Origin: Cricetomys ansorgei
Taxonomy: Eukaryota; Chordata; Mammalia; Rodentia; Nesomyidae
Assembly (NCBI GenBank): GCA_026225945.1
Contig: JAMJFZ010000818.1
Coordinates: forward strand, 235,001 to 299,000
Direction of reading: 5' to 3'
DNA: 64,000 nt
Below the pieces are notes generated by a model. The model saw only the letters and a program-made list of their open reading frames with translations. It was not told where the DNA came from and ran no database searches. Both the position numbers and the translations under genes were made by a program. Shown here in pieces: positions 36,379 through 49,299 of the stretch. The stretch's first letter is position 1. Each line of letters starts with the position of its first letter.

Positions 36379-36927
36379 ATCTTTCTCCTTGTCATTACCA
36401 TGTGTACAAGCAAACAGGCCTGCTGGTTGATGAGAGTAGAGACGACTAAATCATTGGATAACTTTCAATTCCCAGCCCCCAGCCAACACACCATCTGATA
36501 AAAAATACAAGGCCAGGACCAGCCTGCTGAGTCCAGCGCAAATTGTCCACAGAGTTACAAGAACTAAGTCAATGTATTTTGTTTCAAGGATGCTGTTGGC
36601 TACTTTTCTTCCGCAGAAGTTAATTGACACTCATCGGGTCCTCATGCCAACAGAAACAGTAACAATGGCTGTCCATTGTGTTCTAAGCACTTTCACCCTA
36701 GGAACAAGCCAGTGGGCTGGTGAGCTACGCATTCTTATTCTTTCTACTTTTCACGTAAGGAAACAGGAGCTCAAGGAGGCCGAGTGTCTTTCCCACGGCT
36801 GTCAGTAGTCATTGCTGGAGCCAAATCCACTCCTCTTCCCTAAAGGGGGTAGGGGTGGGGGATGGGCATCTCCAGTTACTGTTAACCCTGCCGAAAGGGA
36901 CATACAGCAGGTCAAAGACACACTCAC

Positions 36928-37131
36928 CTTTTCTCAGATGAAGTGGACCGGCTCCGGGTGTACCTGGGGGAGGCTCTGGGATTGGGGGACCGGGAAGAGG
37001 GGCTGGAGGATGGAGTGCTGGTGTAGGAGGAGCTACGGGAGCACTCTTTGATGGGGGAGCTCCGGGCTGTGGATGGGACCAAACTAGACTTCTTCACCTC
37101 AGCACACTGTAGACATGGAGACTGAAATCCT
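36928..37131 (-). CDS. SRRM4: SRRM4 exon (204 nt)
   Basis: Acceptor CCCACAG, donor GTGAGTG at 36921-36927. It encodes (R)GFQSPCLQCAEVKKSSLV, PSTARSSPIKECSRSSSY, TSTPSSSPSSRSPNPRAS and PRYTRSRSTSSEK(R). The short Cys-containing stretch SPCLQCAEVKK stands out in an otherwise Ser/Pro/Arg-rich sequence. Frame-preserving, phase 2 at both ends. Confidence 0.94.
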
Positions 37132-38859
37132 CTGTGGGAGGGAGAACATCTGTCGTTACCCAGCTGCCCTTACTCTGGGGCACCTTGATCTGATGCTCCC
37201 TCTACCACATTTGCCTCGGCTGGGGTGTCCTCGATCCCTCTTTCCACCTCCCACCTTCCTGCGAAGAACTGCCAGGTGACAGCATTTATTTAGAAGAGCT
37301 GAGCTAGAAAAGGCCTCACAAGTAGACAGGTAATTAGCCCAAAATTCAGCATCTCCCAGGTAGGAGGCACATACCACACCACAGGGGTCACTTGAGAGCA
37401 TTACGGGAAGCCCTTGTGGACACAGTGATATATAACACCAAATCATGTGGCCAGAGGTTGCTCCTTCCCCGATTCTTGTCCTTGCCCAGTCCTTCTGATT
37501 GCATGAATGAGAGAGCCCTGGCTGGGTGCTAGTGAGTTTTTAACACTTCTCTGACACTTCGTAATCTCCCTGAGATAAGCCTTGGGGTCAGAGTCTTGAG
37601 CGGGGGAACTATAACTGAGCAGAGTTAAATACACGGTCTTAATCATATTGTCACAGGTGCCTTCTGTGGAGGACGACAATGCCCATTGCCTTGAGAAAAG
37701 GTGAGGTGCTTACGATAAACAAATACAGTTTAAAAAAATATCGAGGTGACCCACGGTTAGCTTAAGTTTGGGCAACTTTGATGGACCCTATTTTGCAGAT
37801 GAGAGATTGAGAGGCCCCAAAACAGGCCGATGGAGGCTTGCTCACAATCAGACAAACATAGGTCTCTCTCTGGGGCCATACTGAACTCCTTGAAACACCC
37901 TCATGAAGACATGGTCATTTTATCAGGCCAAGAGTCAAGTTCAAATCTCATTGATAAGAGTTCTCAAGATTCGTGATGACCCGGCCTCTGCTCACCTCTC
38001 CCTCCCTCTCTCTCTCTCTGGCTCTTGACCCCAACAGGCTGCTCTCTCCCAGACAAAACGTCTCTATTTGCCTTTGTCTCCAGACCTCAGAACGTGTTGG
38101 TGTCTGGCTCCTCTTCTCTCTCCTTGTCACCTAACCATTTGTCTATGTATGGTTCTGGCTTGACTTGACCCCATCTTCTCTGAAAAGCCTTTTAGGGAAA
38201 GTCTCTCTACCCCTAGTCTGGGTTGAGGGTCTTCCGTGTGTTGGCATGGACCCTTCTGCCTGGCTCATCCCCCCATTCCTACAACTCATGTGGTCTTCCA
38301 ATCCCGTGTGTCTTCTGCCCTGGATGCTGAGCTCGCTGGGGAAAGGATGGGCCCGTCTGCACTCTGTATCTGTCACACGTGGCTTGACACACGTTGTTCC
38401 AAGTCATTATCTCTGTGTCTTGGGCTCTTCAATAGCATCATTTCATTTAATCTTCCCCGTAACAGTATGTATCTGGCCCTACTGCTATGACCGGATTATG
38501 GAGGAGGCCCAGAAGGACTAGTGACTCGCTCAAGGTCACTCCAAGTTCCAGACTTGGATCTGTCTAGCCACACGCCCATGCCCCTGTCACCGCTCCAATT
38601 CCCTACCTCCGCGCCTGCCGTGCCCTTGATTTCTAGCCCGTATCTCTTCCACTTAGCCCATATGCATTGAGCCCTTTGTCCATAGCTGGCAGGACAAAAA
38701 TATCCAAGATTTCACCATCATTTACATTCCAAAGTGAAAGCCTGGCTCTAAATTATTTAATCTGGCTGTCTATGTATATCAAATTAAGCAGGCAACAGCT
38801 ATATATCTCTCGGACTTGGGATCTAGTCTTAGGGACAGGACTGCTTTTGAATTCTGCTA

Positions 38860-39030
38860 CTGCTGCTTATTAACTGAATTTGTCCGTGAGTCTATGCCTC
38901 AGTTTCCCAATCAGTTTACATAAAAGGTAATGAGAGTGCCCTTGACATAAAGACACTAATAGGAACACTACTAGGAAAGCCATTCATGGGAAAGTGATTA
39001 TCACAGTATCTAGCATGCAATCGGCTCAGT
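38860..39030 (+). repeat. MIR-like SINE fragment
   Basis: TCTATGCCTCAGTTTCCCAA, AGGTAATGAGAGTGCCCTTG and ATCTAGCATGCAATCGGCTC follow the antisense MIR pattern. Diverged. Confidence 0.5.
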
Positions 39031-39724
39031 AGATACTAATGGCTTTTTAATTAATCGATACTAATACTTTTAAAAATCGTTATTAGTATTGCTGGCTTTT
39101 CTCTTGATTCCCCCAAATCACAGCACTCTGCTGTGTCAGGAGATATGTAGCAGCCTTCCTCTCCATGCAGGGACTTCACTGTTTGCTCTTGGAGAGGTTG
39201 ACATTTGCACTGACCCAACTCTGGCTCCCAGACAAGCATGGGCATGAGCCGAGGACAGGGACATCCCAGAGCAGGCAAACCAGAAGCCAGGCTTATGTGC
39301 AGGTCCAAGGTGTTTGTCAAGCACCGAAGCCTCCAGGTCTGGTGTTGGAGATACAGGATGCTTTGTCCTTGAAGAAGCTGTCAGCTGCTTCCACGTTTGA
39401 GCTGTGTGTGACCATTGTTTGGAAATCTTGGCCACTTAGAACAAAGGTGGACTTGGATCCCCCAGCAGGAGGGAAGCCTCACATTCCTCTGGGCAGAGTG
39501 TGCTACCCGAGGTTTCCACCTGCGCATCTGCCTAGTGAATTATAAACTCAGGCAAAGGGGCCCCGGTACTGTCTTGAGTGTGTGTCTGATAAGAAGATGA
39601 GGGATAAGTACCCGGATGGATGGTACAGACTGAGTGGCCATTAAATTTACACAAGGACTCTTGTGAGAGAGTACATCCAGTGGTTAGCATTATGCTGTGG
39701 TTTCCTTTACTTTATTCCAGATCC

Positions 39725-40016
39725 TTTTTGTCCGTGCGTGTGTTAACGTGTGCGTGGATTTGGGTGTATGTGGGGGGGGCGTGCAAGTGGATGCCAGGAA
39801 TCTTCCTCCACTACTTTCCTCTTCTTTCTCTGAGTCAGGGTCTGTCAATTAAACCCAGTGCTTACTGGTGAGGCTAGTCTCACTAGTCAGCTTGCTCCAG
39901 GGATTCTTTGTCTCTTCCTCCTTAGGGGTTGTGGGGTAGACTTAAGTCACGCCTACCTGGCATTTATGCTGCTTGCTTGGCAAGCGCTGAAACCACTGAA
40001 TTACCTCCCCAGCTGC
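39725..40016 (-). repeat. B4-type SINE, reverse
   Basis: GCAAGTGGATGCCAGGAATC, CTCTGAGTCAGGGTCTGTCA, CTAGTCAGCTTGCTCCAGGG, then GCTTGGCAAGCGCTGAAACC and ATTACCTCCCCAGC. Confidence 0.6.
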
Positions 40017-41290
40017 CATTTGCGGTGATTGCTAGAGTGACGGTTGGTGGTGAAATAACGGAGTTGCCGTTAGCTTATAAACAAACACGAAGATGTATTT
40101 CTGAAGGAAAGATACAGGTAGCGAGCCCAGCACCGAAAGAGCCTCTGCCCGAAGCGTGCGCTGACGCTGTGCGTGTTTTCATGAATGGGCCTTTTTAAAG
40201 TGCACTTTTAACTTCAGGGCACAGCTGGGCGTAAAGCCTGCGGCCTCCCAACCTCCAGGGCCTCACCCCTACCACCAGCATCCCTCACCCAAGTGGTCCA
40301 CGTGTTAGGACTAACACCTCGAGTGATCGCCCAAAGCCCGTAGCTTCTGTCAGGCTGACTCTTGGGTGACTTTGGATGAATCACAGGACGTAATACCCGT
40401 CGTGGTTGTACCATGAGCAATTTCATATTCTCTTATTCATAATTTCACATAGCTGCTGTCACCTGTGTGTATGTGTCCACGAGTCTCTTTTGTACAAGTT
40501 GATAGCACATTTAAAAAGAGAAATTATATTCTAGTATCCGGATATACACCACAGTTGATTCACCTAAAATACTCGGTTGCCTTTAGGCTTAGAAAGTATG
40601 ATTAAGACTCCTATAATCATCTGTGTGCTGACTTTTTTTTTTTTTTTTGGTATGAATATTTTCAAATTAATTTTGGCCAGTATTACGGTAAGTGTTTAAC
40701 GGACAGTGACTTATACAAAGTTAACATTAGACTTTCCCTGAGATGCTTGGTCAACTGGCATCCATTGTTTGTCTACCTGCCCTCCATCCCTCTCTCCTGA
40801 TATCAGCAACCTGGCTTTTCCCGATTAGGCATCTCGCTCTAGCCAGTAGCCCAGCATCCGCTAAGCCAGAGAGGCTGGTCTGAGGGCACAGAAGACCTAA
40901 GCTAAGCCAAGCAGAGCCAATAAGCACCTGTTTTAGTATTTTTGCTAAAATGTTTGTGGGGGGCAGGTCGGAGACATTCTCCTGGCCAGGTTCCTAGCCT
41001 ATCTGTCAAAGCTCTGTGAGGGTCTACTTGAGGATGAAGCCAACAGAGTGTGGGGGGCAGGGCTGAGAGGTGCAATTAAAAAGATAAAGACGCAGTAGCA
41101 CAATTTGAGCCCTGGGTCCAGCTGTACCTGAAGCTAGCTAGTATCTGGATATTTTTTTAATCAAGCTAATTTGAATGGCATGTCCTGTCTCCTGTGAATA
41201 AAGACACGCCTGGGAAGGGTGGGGCACTACGACCAGGCAGTAAGGAGGTGACTCGAAGGTGGGGACCCTCCCACCCCCAAATTCACTGAC

Positions 41291-41595
41291 CTGGACTCAC
41301 TGCTCCTGCAGGTGGGAGAGACGTTTTCCAGAACAGCGCCCTTGTTCTGCGGGGAGGAGGTGGTGAAAGAGTTCCCTGAATCGGAGGTGTTGCCGCAGTT
41401 GAGGTCCTGACTCTTGCTCAGACTCCCACCGGGGCTCCCCTTCTCCTGACCCCGGGACCTGGCGGAGCTGGTTTGCGTGGAGGGAGGCGAGGACGTGTCG
41501 TTGCCGGAGTCGTACTCCTGCGAGCGCCCTCTGGAGACGGTGAGCGGGCTGGCTGTTTTGCTAAAGAGGTCAGCAGCAGACCCCGACCCAGAGAT
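41291..41595 (-). CDS. SRRM4: SRRM4 exon (305 nt), largest internal exon
   Basis: Acceptor TTTGCAG, donor GTCAGT at 41285-41290. It encodes ISGSGSAADLFSKTASPLTV, continues SRGRSQEYDSGNDTSSPP and STQTSSARSRGQEKGSP, and ends VSPTCRSSES(R). Starts in phase 0 and ends in phase 2. This is the Ser/Thr-rich acidic-to-basic middle of the protein, with no known catalytic motif. The codons show no break. Confidence 0.95.
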
Positions 41596-42315
41596 CTGCA
41601 AACAAAAAGACCCGGCACACTGCTGAGCTCCGGGCTGTGTGTAGGGAACCAAGAATGTTAACCGTCATGAGTCACTGTAACGAAAGCAGAGAGGGGAGAG
41701 AAGAGACGCCAAAAAACAAAAGCACAAATTCCTGAAAGAATTCCACAGAAACGGGAGATCTCTCTCTCTATATACATATTGTTTTTTTACCCCCTGATAG
41801 AATAACTGGAAGATGTAGGAATCATGCAGAGAAAAAACATGCGATTCAGATTAAACAAAAGTAAAAGGAAATCATACAAAATGTAATTTCTAATAAAACT
41901 CAAAACAAAAGAGACAAATCAATAGAAAGGGGGCGGGGGCTGTAGATACCTTTAACCTCAAACAATAATCAAAGGAAAGGGGGGGAAAAAAAGAAAAGGG
42001 GCTTGGGGCCTCAAAAATTATATCTTGGAACTTAAAACACAAAAGGAGATAAAGGCAAAATTTTAAAATTTCAACCAAAATCCTCAAACAACTTTTTTTT
42101 TTTTTTTTAAAGAAAATGTTGCCTGAATAAAATCCTAGACAAATGTCACATGGGTCAAAGAAATAAAGATGATAGTTGGTTTCTTTCTTTCCTTTAAAAA
42201 AATAATAAAAAATAATAAAAATAAAGTCAAGGTCGCAAACTGACGTTTGAGCAGTTTCCAACGAGAGTCAAGAGAGGGCGGGGCAAAATAAATGTAAAGT
42301 CAAATAGCCTGACTG

Positions 42316-42342
42316 AAAAAAACCAACCAACCAACCAACCAA
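42316..42342. repeat. (CCAA)n microsatellite
   Basis: Five to six AACC units. Confidence 0.9.
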
Positions 42343-42731
42343 ATCAAACGAAAGAAAACCAAAAGCTCTCTACAGGCGTCTGTGCGCGTCCTCCTTCTCC
42401 CTCGCAGGAGGGGCTAAGCATCCTGAGTGGCTTCTAATAAAGGCTCTCATGTCTGTGCGGATTCCATCCACTTACCAAGCAAGGACTCCTCCTTTAGTAG
42501 GAAAGGGTGTAAGAGAAAGGAAGAGCGGGCAACGTGAGTCCATCATCAGAGTCGTAAATGACAAGAAAAAACACACACCTTCCTGTACAACGTTAACCTT
42601 GGCCCTGGCCTTCCGGTTTGGGGTGCTCGGTGCTGGGAGCGCATGGATATTTCACTCAGGGAGACCTAACCTCGTCCACCTCGCCAGTACCTTCCTGCCC
42701 AAATTGGGTCGGTGGGGGTGGGGGTGGGGGC

Positions 42732-42741
42732 GGGACTTTCC
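42732..42741 (+). promoter_or_regulatory. kappaB consensus match
   Basis: GGGACTTTCC is a perfect NF-kappaB site, joined to a GGGGGTGGGGG tract. It is intronic; single matches of this length occur by chance. Confidence 0.25.
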
Positions 42742-43240
42742 TGCATTGGTACCTGGAGCGAGGTACTGTAGAGACCTAGCCCTGTCCTTCCAGGGGACAC
42801 AGGAGTGGGAGCACGAACATGTGACTGGGAGGTTTAGAAGGACCTGGGTTACCAGGGAGTGCAGAGAGGCATCAGAGTCCTGTTTGGACCGGCCTAGGAA
42901 GACCAGGGGTTTAGGTGGCCATGAGAGCAAGCCCTTGGGAGAGCATGTTTTTCTTCAACATTCAGGACCGGTTGTGGCTGAGAGGACACAGGGAATTTAC
43001 TTCTGGCTCCCGGCCGTTGTACCACGTTTAGCTGTGGGCAAGAGGGATCCTTGACCTGGACTTTTTCTAGCAATGCATCTCTATGGGGAGGAGAAATCTG
43101 TGGGGTCAAGAGGTTACTTTCTGGAAACCACCCCTCAGACCACCCCGGGGTACTTGGGATCCCAGAATTCTCTATTTAAATGGTCCCTGAGCCTCCTTCT
43201 GGGGTTTATATCTTCTCCACAGAGCTGGTTTTCCATAAGC

Positions 43241-43479
43241 CTGTGGCTCTCCACCTTCCTAACGCTGCGACCCTTGAATACAGCTCCTCGTGTTGTGGTG
43301 ACCCCCAACCATAGAATTATTTTAATTATTTTCATTGTTACTTCATTACTGTAATTTTGCTACTGTCATGATTCGAAATGTAAATATCTGATATGCAGAC
43401 AATCTCAGATGACCCCTGTGAAAGGGTCCTTTGAATCCCTAAAGGGATCGTGACCCACAGGATGAGATCGACTGCCACA
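43241..43479 (+). mobile_element. URR1-type hAT DNA element
   Basis: GTGGCTCTCCACCTTCCTAA, CGCTGCGACCCTTGAATACA, GTTGTGGTGACCCCCAACCA, AAATATCTGATATGCAG and the closing GATCGTGACCCACAGGATGA are rodent URR1 signatures in order. About 239 bp, with diverged terminal inverted repeats. Confidence 0.8.
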
Positions 43480-43820
43480 AGCCATCTCGTGTGGGCCATC
43501 TGAGCAGAATTGGAGTAGTCATGACGGGGTGTCCAAGTGTCTTTGGGTGGGACCCATCACACTGAAGGCGGTGACAGAGACGGGGGCCTGAGACCTTGGG
43601 GCAGATTCTTGCCCACTGCCATGTTGTGTTCCAGTGCTGGGAGGGGTCCAGGATTCTGAATGCAAAGGTGACTTTCATATCACCTTGAAGACATGTTTGC
43701 TGAAAGGGGGACATACTTTATTAGGCTTTCTGACTTTATGAGCATTTAGACATCTTGACTAATATTGGTGTCCTATAATCTGGCCCTGGGCCTTACACAG
43801 AGTAAAATGGGCTTTCCCAT

Positions 43821-43848
43821 CAATAATAATAACAATAATAATAATAAT
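43821..43848. repeat. (TAA)n microsatellite
   Basis: AATAATAATAACAATAATAA and further units. Confidence 0.95.
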
Positions 43849-46800
43849 CTACTTTCCCCCAACTTTATCCCCTGCTTTGTAGACTTTCCGGGGGGGGGGG
43901 GCTTTAAGTCACTTCTGCCTTGAGGGGAGGTGTGGACACCTGTATTGTCATAGAGAGAACCCTAACACTTGGAATGCCAGCTACGGGGGCCACGAGGCAG
44001 GGATTTCTTAACGGTTTCTCCCAGGAGGTTGTGCAGTGGAATAAATAGCCTTAGCAAATCCTGTCTAGTGCAGTTCTGTTTTGAACATATCACGATTACC
44101 TGGCTAGCTTTGCCTTGAAGGTGGGACCTCAAAATAAAGTGGCCAGGTAGAATTTTCTAGAGGAAGACCTCTTTTCATATAATACACAGACTCTACCCAT
44201 TCAGCTCCTTCTAAATTGGGTGACATTTCTTTCCCACCTCTGATGTCCCATGGTCCCATGAACATTTCCTTTATTGCCCCTCTTAGGAATGAGAAACCAT
44301 CATGACGGGGGAGCTAGAGCTGACTGTTCAGGCTGGGGTTTGGTCCAGGGAAAGGATCAAGGGCTCTTTGACCTGGAATGAATGGTGGGGTGGTCAGTCC
44401 TGGATGGGATGAGGCTGGCAGAGAGTTCAAAGACAGGTGTCTGGGGGTTGAGCGCTGTGTGGGATCTCGTGGCTTGCTCCCTGGGGCATCTAGACTGAGT
44501 TTTTCTTCTTCTTCAAGTGCTTTATCCTGGTATTGACTACAAATTTAAAAGCATTTTTTTTTCCTGGTATGTCATGGTTCTCTGTGAGCAAAGGCGTTGG
44601 GTATGAAGCCTCTCTCGACTGGTGTGTACGGAGGGGACCTCGCCTTCTGCACGCAGTCTGCCCCACAACCTGAGCCAACAGAGATGTTAACAGAGTGTCT
44701 CCACCTGCCTATGACTTACGCACATACGGCTTGTGTGCTTGACCCGACAGCATGACCTGGGATGATGCTTTTCATCACCAGGAGACAGAGATAAAGTTGT
44801 GCTGTGCTGTGCTCACTGGAAGGGTGCCAGGGTAACACAAACACACCAGCCTCTCCCCTTGTTTAAAAGTCCCTGCATCCTTCGGTTGAATCTAAGCTCA
44901 CTGACATGAATTACAAACCTGCCTCACCCCACTTCATAAACCAACCCTGAGAACCTCACACATCACACTCTTCCACGCTTTCCCAAGTGGCTGCCCACAG
45001 TCCACGCGAACCAGCATGTTTCCTTGGCTTTGCTAACATGGACCACATTTCCATCTCCAGGTCATTTACACATCCTGCTTCCTCTGGCCAAAAAGAATCC
45101 TCCATTCTCCCTTACCCATCACCTTCTCTGACCACCTAGACCAGGCTAGTACAACAGTCGGTAACTACTCGCCCTAGATTAAATGCCTTGTTAGTCAGTA
45201 AAGGTGGTGACTTTTTGACTCTTGGTCTCTTAATCTACTTGTTGAGGGCAGGGGACGTGGCTGGTTTAGTGTTGTACCCCAGGTCCCTCTAGCGCCTGCT
45301 TCAGGTCAGTGGCTCAGCAAATGTTGGTTAAGGACCCAAACTCCTCCATGGTCCTTTGGGAGCTTCAGGGACTCAGTCTTTGGTAGAATTGCCTGCGTGA
45401 CCAGGCAGTCATGGAGTCTGCTCAGATGGTTGCCAGCTTTAGAGAAAAAAAAATTTCTTTTTGAGAAAGGACTCATTTCTATCATAATGAAAACAGCTCC
45501 ATAAAAATCCTGGAGTCTTGAAGCCAATTTAGGGTTGCATGTGTAAAGCCAAGGATTAAGCCTGGACTATAGTAGAAAGAGGGAATTCCCCTTTGGTGTT
45601 TCGCTCCTGATTCCTCTCCGACCCAGGACAGCAGGAGTAGCACACGGAGGCTCTGGCTGCATATTCCCACCAGCAGGAGCTCCAGATCTCAGGCGAGGAT
45701 TTTGAGATCCACAGAGCCTTCCCATGCACTAGACAGGCTGCTGTACAACAGCCCCCCCCTTGCCTCCTTTGGTTTGCTCTGTTTCTCTGCAAGGTCAGGT
45801 CGAGAAAGAGGTACCTAGCCTTGAAATTCGTATACAAAGGGTTGCTAACTTTAATTGTAAGTCCCTTGGGCTAAGATATTTTTAAAAAGTCATCTCTGTA
45901 AGCCAGACAAAAGTCAGAAACCATCTACACCGGTCCCTGGAATGAAAGCAGTCCAGCTCCCATAGTATCGAGAGCTTGGCAGTGGAGGCTTGGTGGTGTT
46001 TCACGTCTCACTTTTATAACATATTCGGCATCACCGAACGGCCCCATTTGGCACGTGCACCACATTATTTGCCCCGCTTAGAGGAGGATATTGTGGCAGA
46101 GAAGAGCGAGCCATCTGAAGACATTCTAACTATTTGCTCATGTGAGCACTGTTCGGTTCTGTGTTTCTAGGTCTTGACAGACTCTGTTTGCACTTTCAGG
46201 TGGGCGGGATATACTGAAGCTGTCACTGGAGGCATCTGTGTCCTTTAATAGCCTTCCAGCCCCAGACTTCACCTTCTTCAGCATACTCAGTTCACTCTAG
46301 AGGAAGAGGGGTGAAGAAGTCACAGTGGGAGGAGCCAAAGGCAGAGTGAGCTGGGGGGGCGGGGGCAGGTGGAATCAGGAGACTGGGTGCTGTGATGTGA
46401 CAGCGGAGGCGTCTGTCTTCGTCCCTCTTGTCTCATCTCTGACTGTCTCCTTCATAACCAGATATTCCCTATGGCTCAGACGGTGCCAGCAGTCCCCACT
46501 GAGCACCATCGTGATTGGACGGCTCCTGTGTGTTCCTCTTGACACACGGCTGAGCTCACAGTCCTCTCATATTCCATCTGGTAGGGAAGCCTATGCGTGC
46601 AGGGATTCGGATCCTGCGTAACTGGCTGTACAATGGCCCCCTAAGTCCCTCACCAGCAGAAGCTATCACAGATCCATAATGGCCCTACAGTACCCCGGTT
46701 CCCCAGAACCCTCATACTGGTGTTCTCTTCTTTGGTCTGCCATAACCACCACCCCCTCCCATCTCTCTACCCTACTTCTTCCTGTCCTGTCTTCATAAGA

Positions 46801-47889
46801 GCCTGTCTCTGGGGAACGACAAGAAAGCCGAGCCTCTCTAAGAGTCGGCCGATTACCAAGTAAGCCAGTCTTATCTAACCTGAACCCCCAGAAATTGAGG
46901 GCTAATGGCTTATTTCGAGAGATGGAGGAATTCCTTGTAGAGAAGAGGGAGCGAGAGTCAAATGAGAGGAAGCCTTAAACGGTCTGTTGTTAACACGCAG
47001 TGGAGCTTCACCCCAAGGAGGACTTGGGGGATTTGTGTGGACTTTGTACCCCAGACTTAACATCAACCCAAGAGGGACAGGGCTGGGTACTAAGGCACCA
47101 ACCATTCAACACTCACGAGAAAGACTGTCCATAAGGGATGCCAGTTCCCTTCTGTGTTCAGACTGCTACATAGGCAGGCAGAGTGGGCCTTGGTGACCAG
47201 AGGATGCCATCTGGAAGCTGGCCATCAGCTGTGTGCCCTGAATCAGGCAGAATGGGGGTGATGTGTGGCAAATGTTTGCTTGGATACATCAGGTAGATCA
47301 TGGAGACATACCGAGCCAACTGGCACTATTGTCATTAGCCAAACTGCCTTCAGCCCATTTAGTATGCTTGAAGATAAATGTAGACGAACTTTCGACATGT
47401 GCTGCACACTGACGTTCATACAGCAACCCCACTTCTGGTTGTTTTTGTTTGTTTTTTTTTAATTGAACGATTAGATCTGGGCCCATATTGCCTGGAAATG
47501 CTCAGCTTGAGAGAAATTGCAGCAGTGTGTCTGGTCCTCAGGGGTCCCTCCTATCCATCCCACTAGCTATGGTACCCTTGAGATACCTGAGACCTTCTGC
47601 TCCAAAAGCCCAGCGCTACCCCGATCCCTCGGAAGCAACGTGAGCGCAGTATACCAGGCTGTTTCATGTCTCCCTTTTAGAACTATGAAATGTATCATGC
47701 TTATTTCCCATCGTGGCCCTTTCCATCCTCCTTGGACCGTTACCAAGAAAAGGGACTAGGAGACCAGAGTCATTAAGCCACAACCAGACTCCACAAGGAC
47801 AACAAATGCTTCCCTTCTGGGTCCTACAAGGTAACCTCATAGTTGAGGTTACTATTCATTTACTGTTACTATTGTAACATATGTTTACT

Positions 47890-48110
47890 GTATTGTAGAA
47901 CCCAGAGGCCAGCATTGGGAGTCTTCCTCAGTCACGCCCCACCTTCATTTTTGAGGCAGGCTCTCTCCCTGAACCCAAAGCTCATCAGTGCGGCCACACT
48001 GGCTGACCAGCAAGCCCCAGGGATCTCCTGCTTCTGATTTCCCGGTGCCGGCGTTATGGGTGGGTACCACAGCACCCACTTTCCATGTATGTGTGGGCTC
48101 TCACACTCAG
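47890..48110 (-). repeat. B4-type SINE, reverse
   Basis: CCCAGAGGCCAGCATTGGGA, TTTTTGAGGCAGGCTCTCTC, CTGACCAGCAAGCCCCAGGG and CGGTGCCGGCGTTATGGGTG, in reverse B4 order. Confidence 0.7.
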
Positions 48111-48339
48111 ACCGCATCTTTTTCAGCAGGCACTTAACGGGGACATCTCCACGGCCACCATTGTTATTAGAACAGACTGCTTCTCAGGAATCCATGGCCT
48201 CTGCGGGGAGAGAGGCTAGCAAATGTTTTCCCTTTCTTCCTTCGTCACTCCCCACAACCTAAACCCTCCCAATTCTTTTCTTTCTTTCTTTCAGTCTTGC
48301 ACGCACCCTCTCACTCCATCTCCTGGTTCCTTAACACAG

Positions 48340-48730
48340 TGCTAACACTTGGGCTTTCCTAATAATTAATTAAATCCCCCCTGTAGGAGTTGCAGTTCCC
48401 CTGCACTTTTCTGGGAATCTCTCAGCCCTCCAGGGGAGCCGGCACAGTTATTTATTGTTTTTGTTTCAAATCATTATTTAATCAAGAACTGAGAGGGGGA
48501 AAGGCAACCTCTCACTTACACTTCAAAATTTAATTTCGGCTGAATTCCGAGATCAAGAGGCAGCTCTGTCTAATAGGTTACAAAAATACAATCAAGAGGA
48601 GAATTTCAATTAAACTGAACAAGTCCATTTACGGGGCTTCAAATGGCCCCATGGAGAGCGGGGGCTATAAATTTCTTTCTGCTGCTCTGCCATATGGGGA
48701 GCTGGGAAATCTCACATGCTATGAGGCAGA
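48340..48730. promoter_or_regulatory. AT-rich, homeodomain-site-rich block, candidate intronic enhancer
   Basis: Over about 390 bp free of recognisable repeats there are clustered TAAT/ATTA cores, including TAATAATTAATTAAAT (48360-48375), CATTATTTAATC, AAATTTAATTTC and TTTCAATTAAACTG. This look is typical of conserved non-coding enhancers in neural genes, but conservation cannot be tested here. Confidence 0.35.
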
Positions 48731-49280
48731 GCACGGTTTGTTCCTTAAGAAAACAATCCCTTTGTCTCTCCAAGACAGCAGGGGTGTTCTCCTTGCTAGC
48801 CTTCCTCCTTCTTTGACACTTATTAGAAAGAGAGCAAAAGAATGGATTCCTTGACCTGTTGAGGTTCATCTGGGAAGGCAGCAAGGGGAGGGTGGATGGG
48901 GAGAGATTGATTTTCTGGGGCTAAGGAAAAGAGAGTTCTTAGGACTTGGGCACCGAGCTCTGCAGCTGACACTGGTAAGGGGAGGTGGCTGGGCTCCTTC
49001 TTCCTTCCCTTTCAGTGAGACTCAGAAAGCAGTGAGAGCTTCTTGGTGGTCCTTTCTCACAAGCCTCACTGGAGGGCTCCCTGTCTACCAGCTTTTGAAG
49101 TTCTCCATATAAACCTTGTTAGACATTTTTTTCCCCCCAGCCCAGGTTGAAAGGAATATGAAGTAAGCTCAATAAATGAGTTTTCTACCCAGGTAAATTT
49201 TGTTCAGCTTAAAGAGGCATTTTTCCCCCCCAAGGTCATGCCCTTCCTACCTCTTCTGATGGTGAAATGATTCTTAGCTG

Positions 49281-49299
49281 ATAAAAAAAAAAAAAAAAA
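49281..49299. repeat. A tract
   Basis: An uninterrupted run of about 18 A. Confidence 0.95.

Larger units (their letters stand above)
34462..36927 (-). other. SRRM4: SRRM4 intron with MIR, Tigger fossil and G-rich tract
   Basis: 2.5 kb. It holds a MIR (34868-35040), a Tigger-like DNA transposon remnant (35075-35703) and a tract of about 70 bp (36307-36378) that is C/T on the plus strand and therefore strongly G-rich in the transcript. Confidence 0.85.
37132..41290 (-). other. SRRM4: SRRM4 intron, 4.2 kb
   Basis: Contains MIR pieces (for example 38860-39030), a reverse B4-type SINE (39725-40016) and a T tract (40631-40648). No exon was recognised. Confidence 0.85.

Noticed and set aside
42449..43054. 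A 201-codon plus-strand open frame
   Set aside because: It is antisense to an SRRM4 intron, with no recognisable domain and no clear promoter. It includes simple G-rich repeats.
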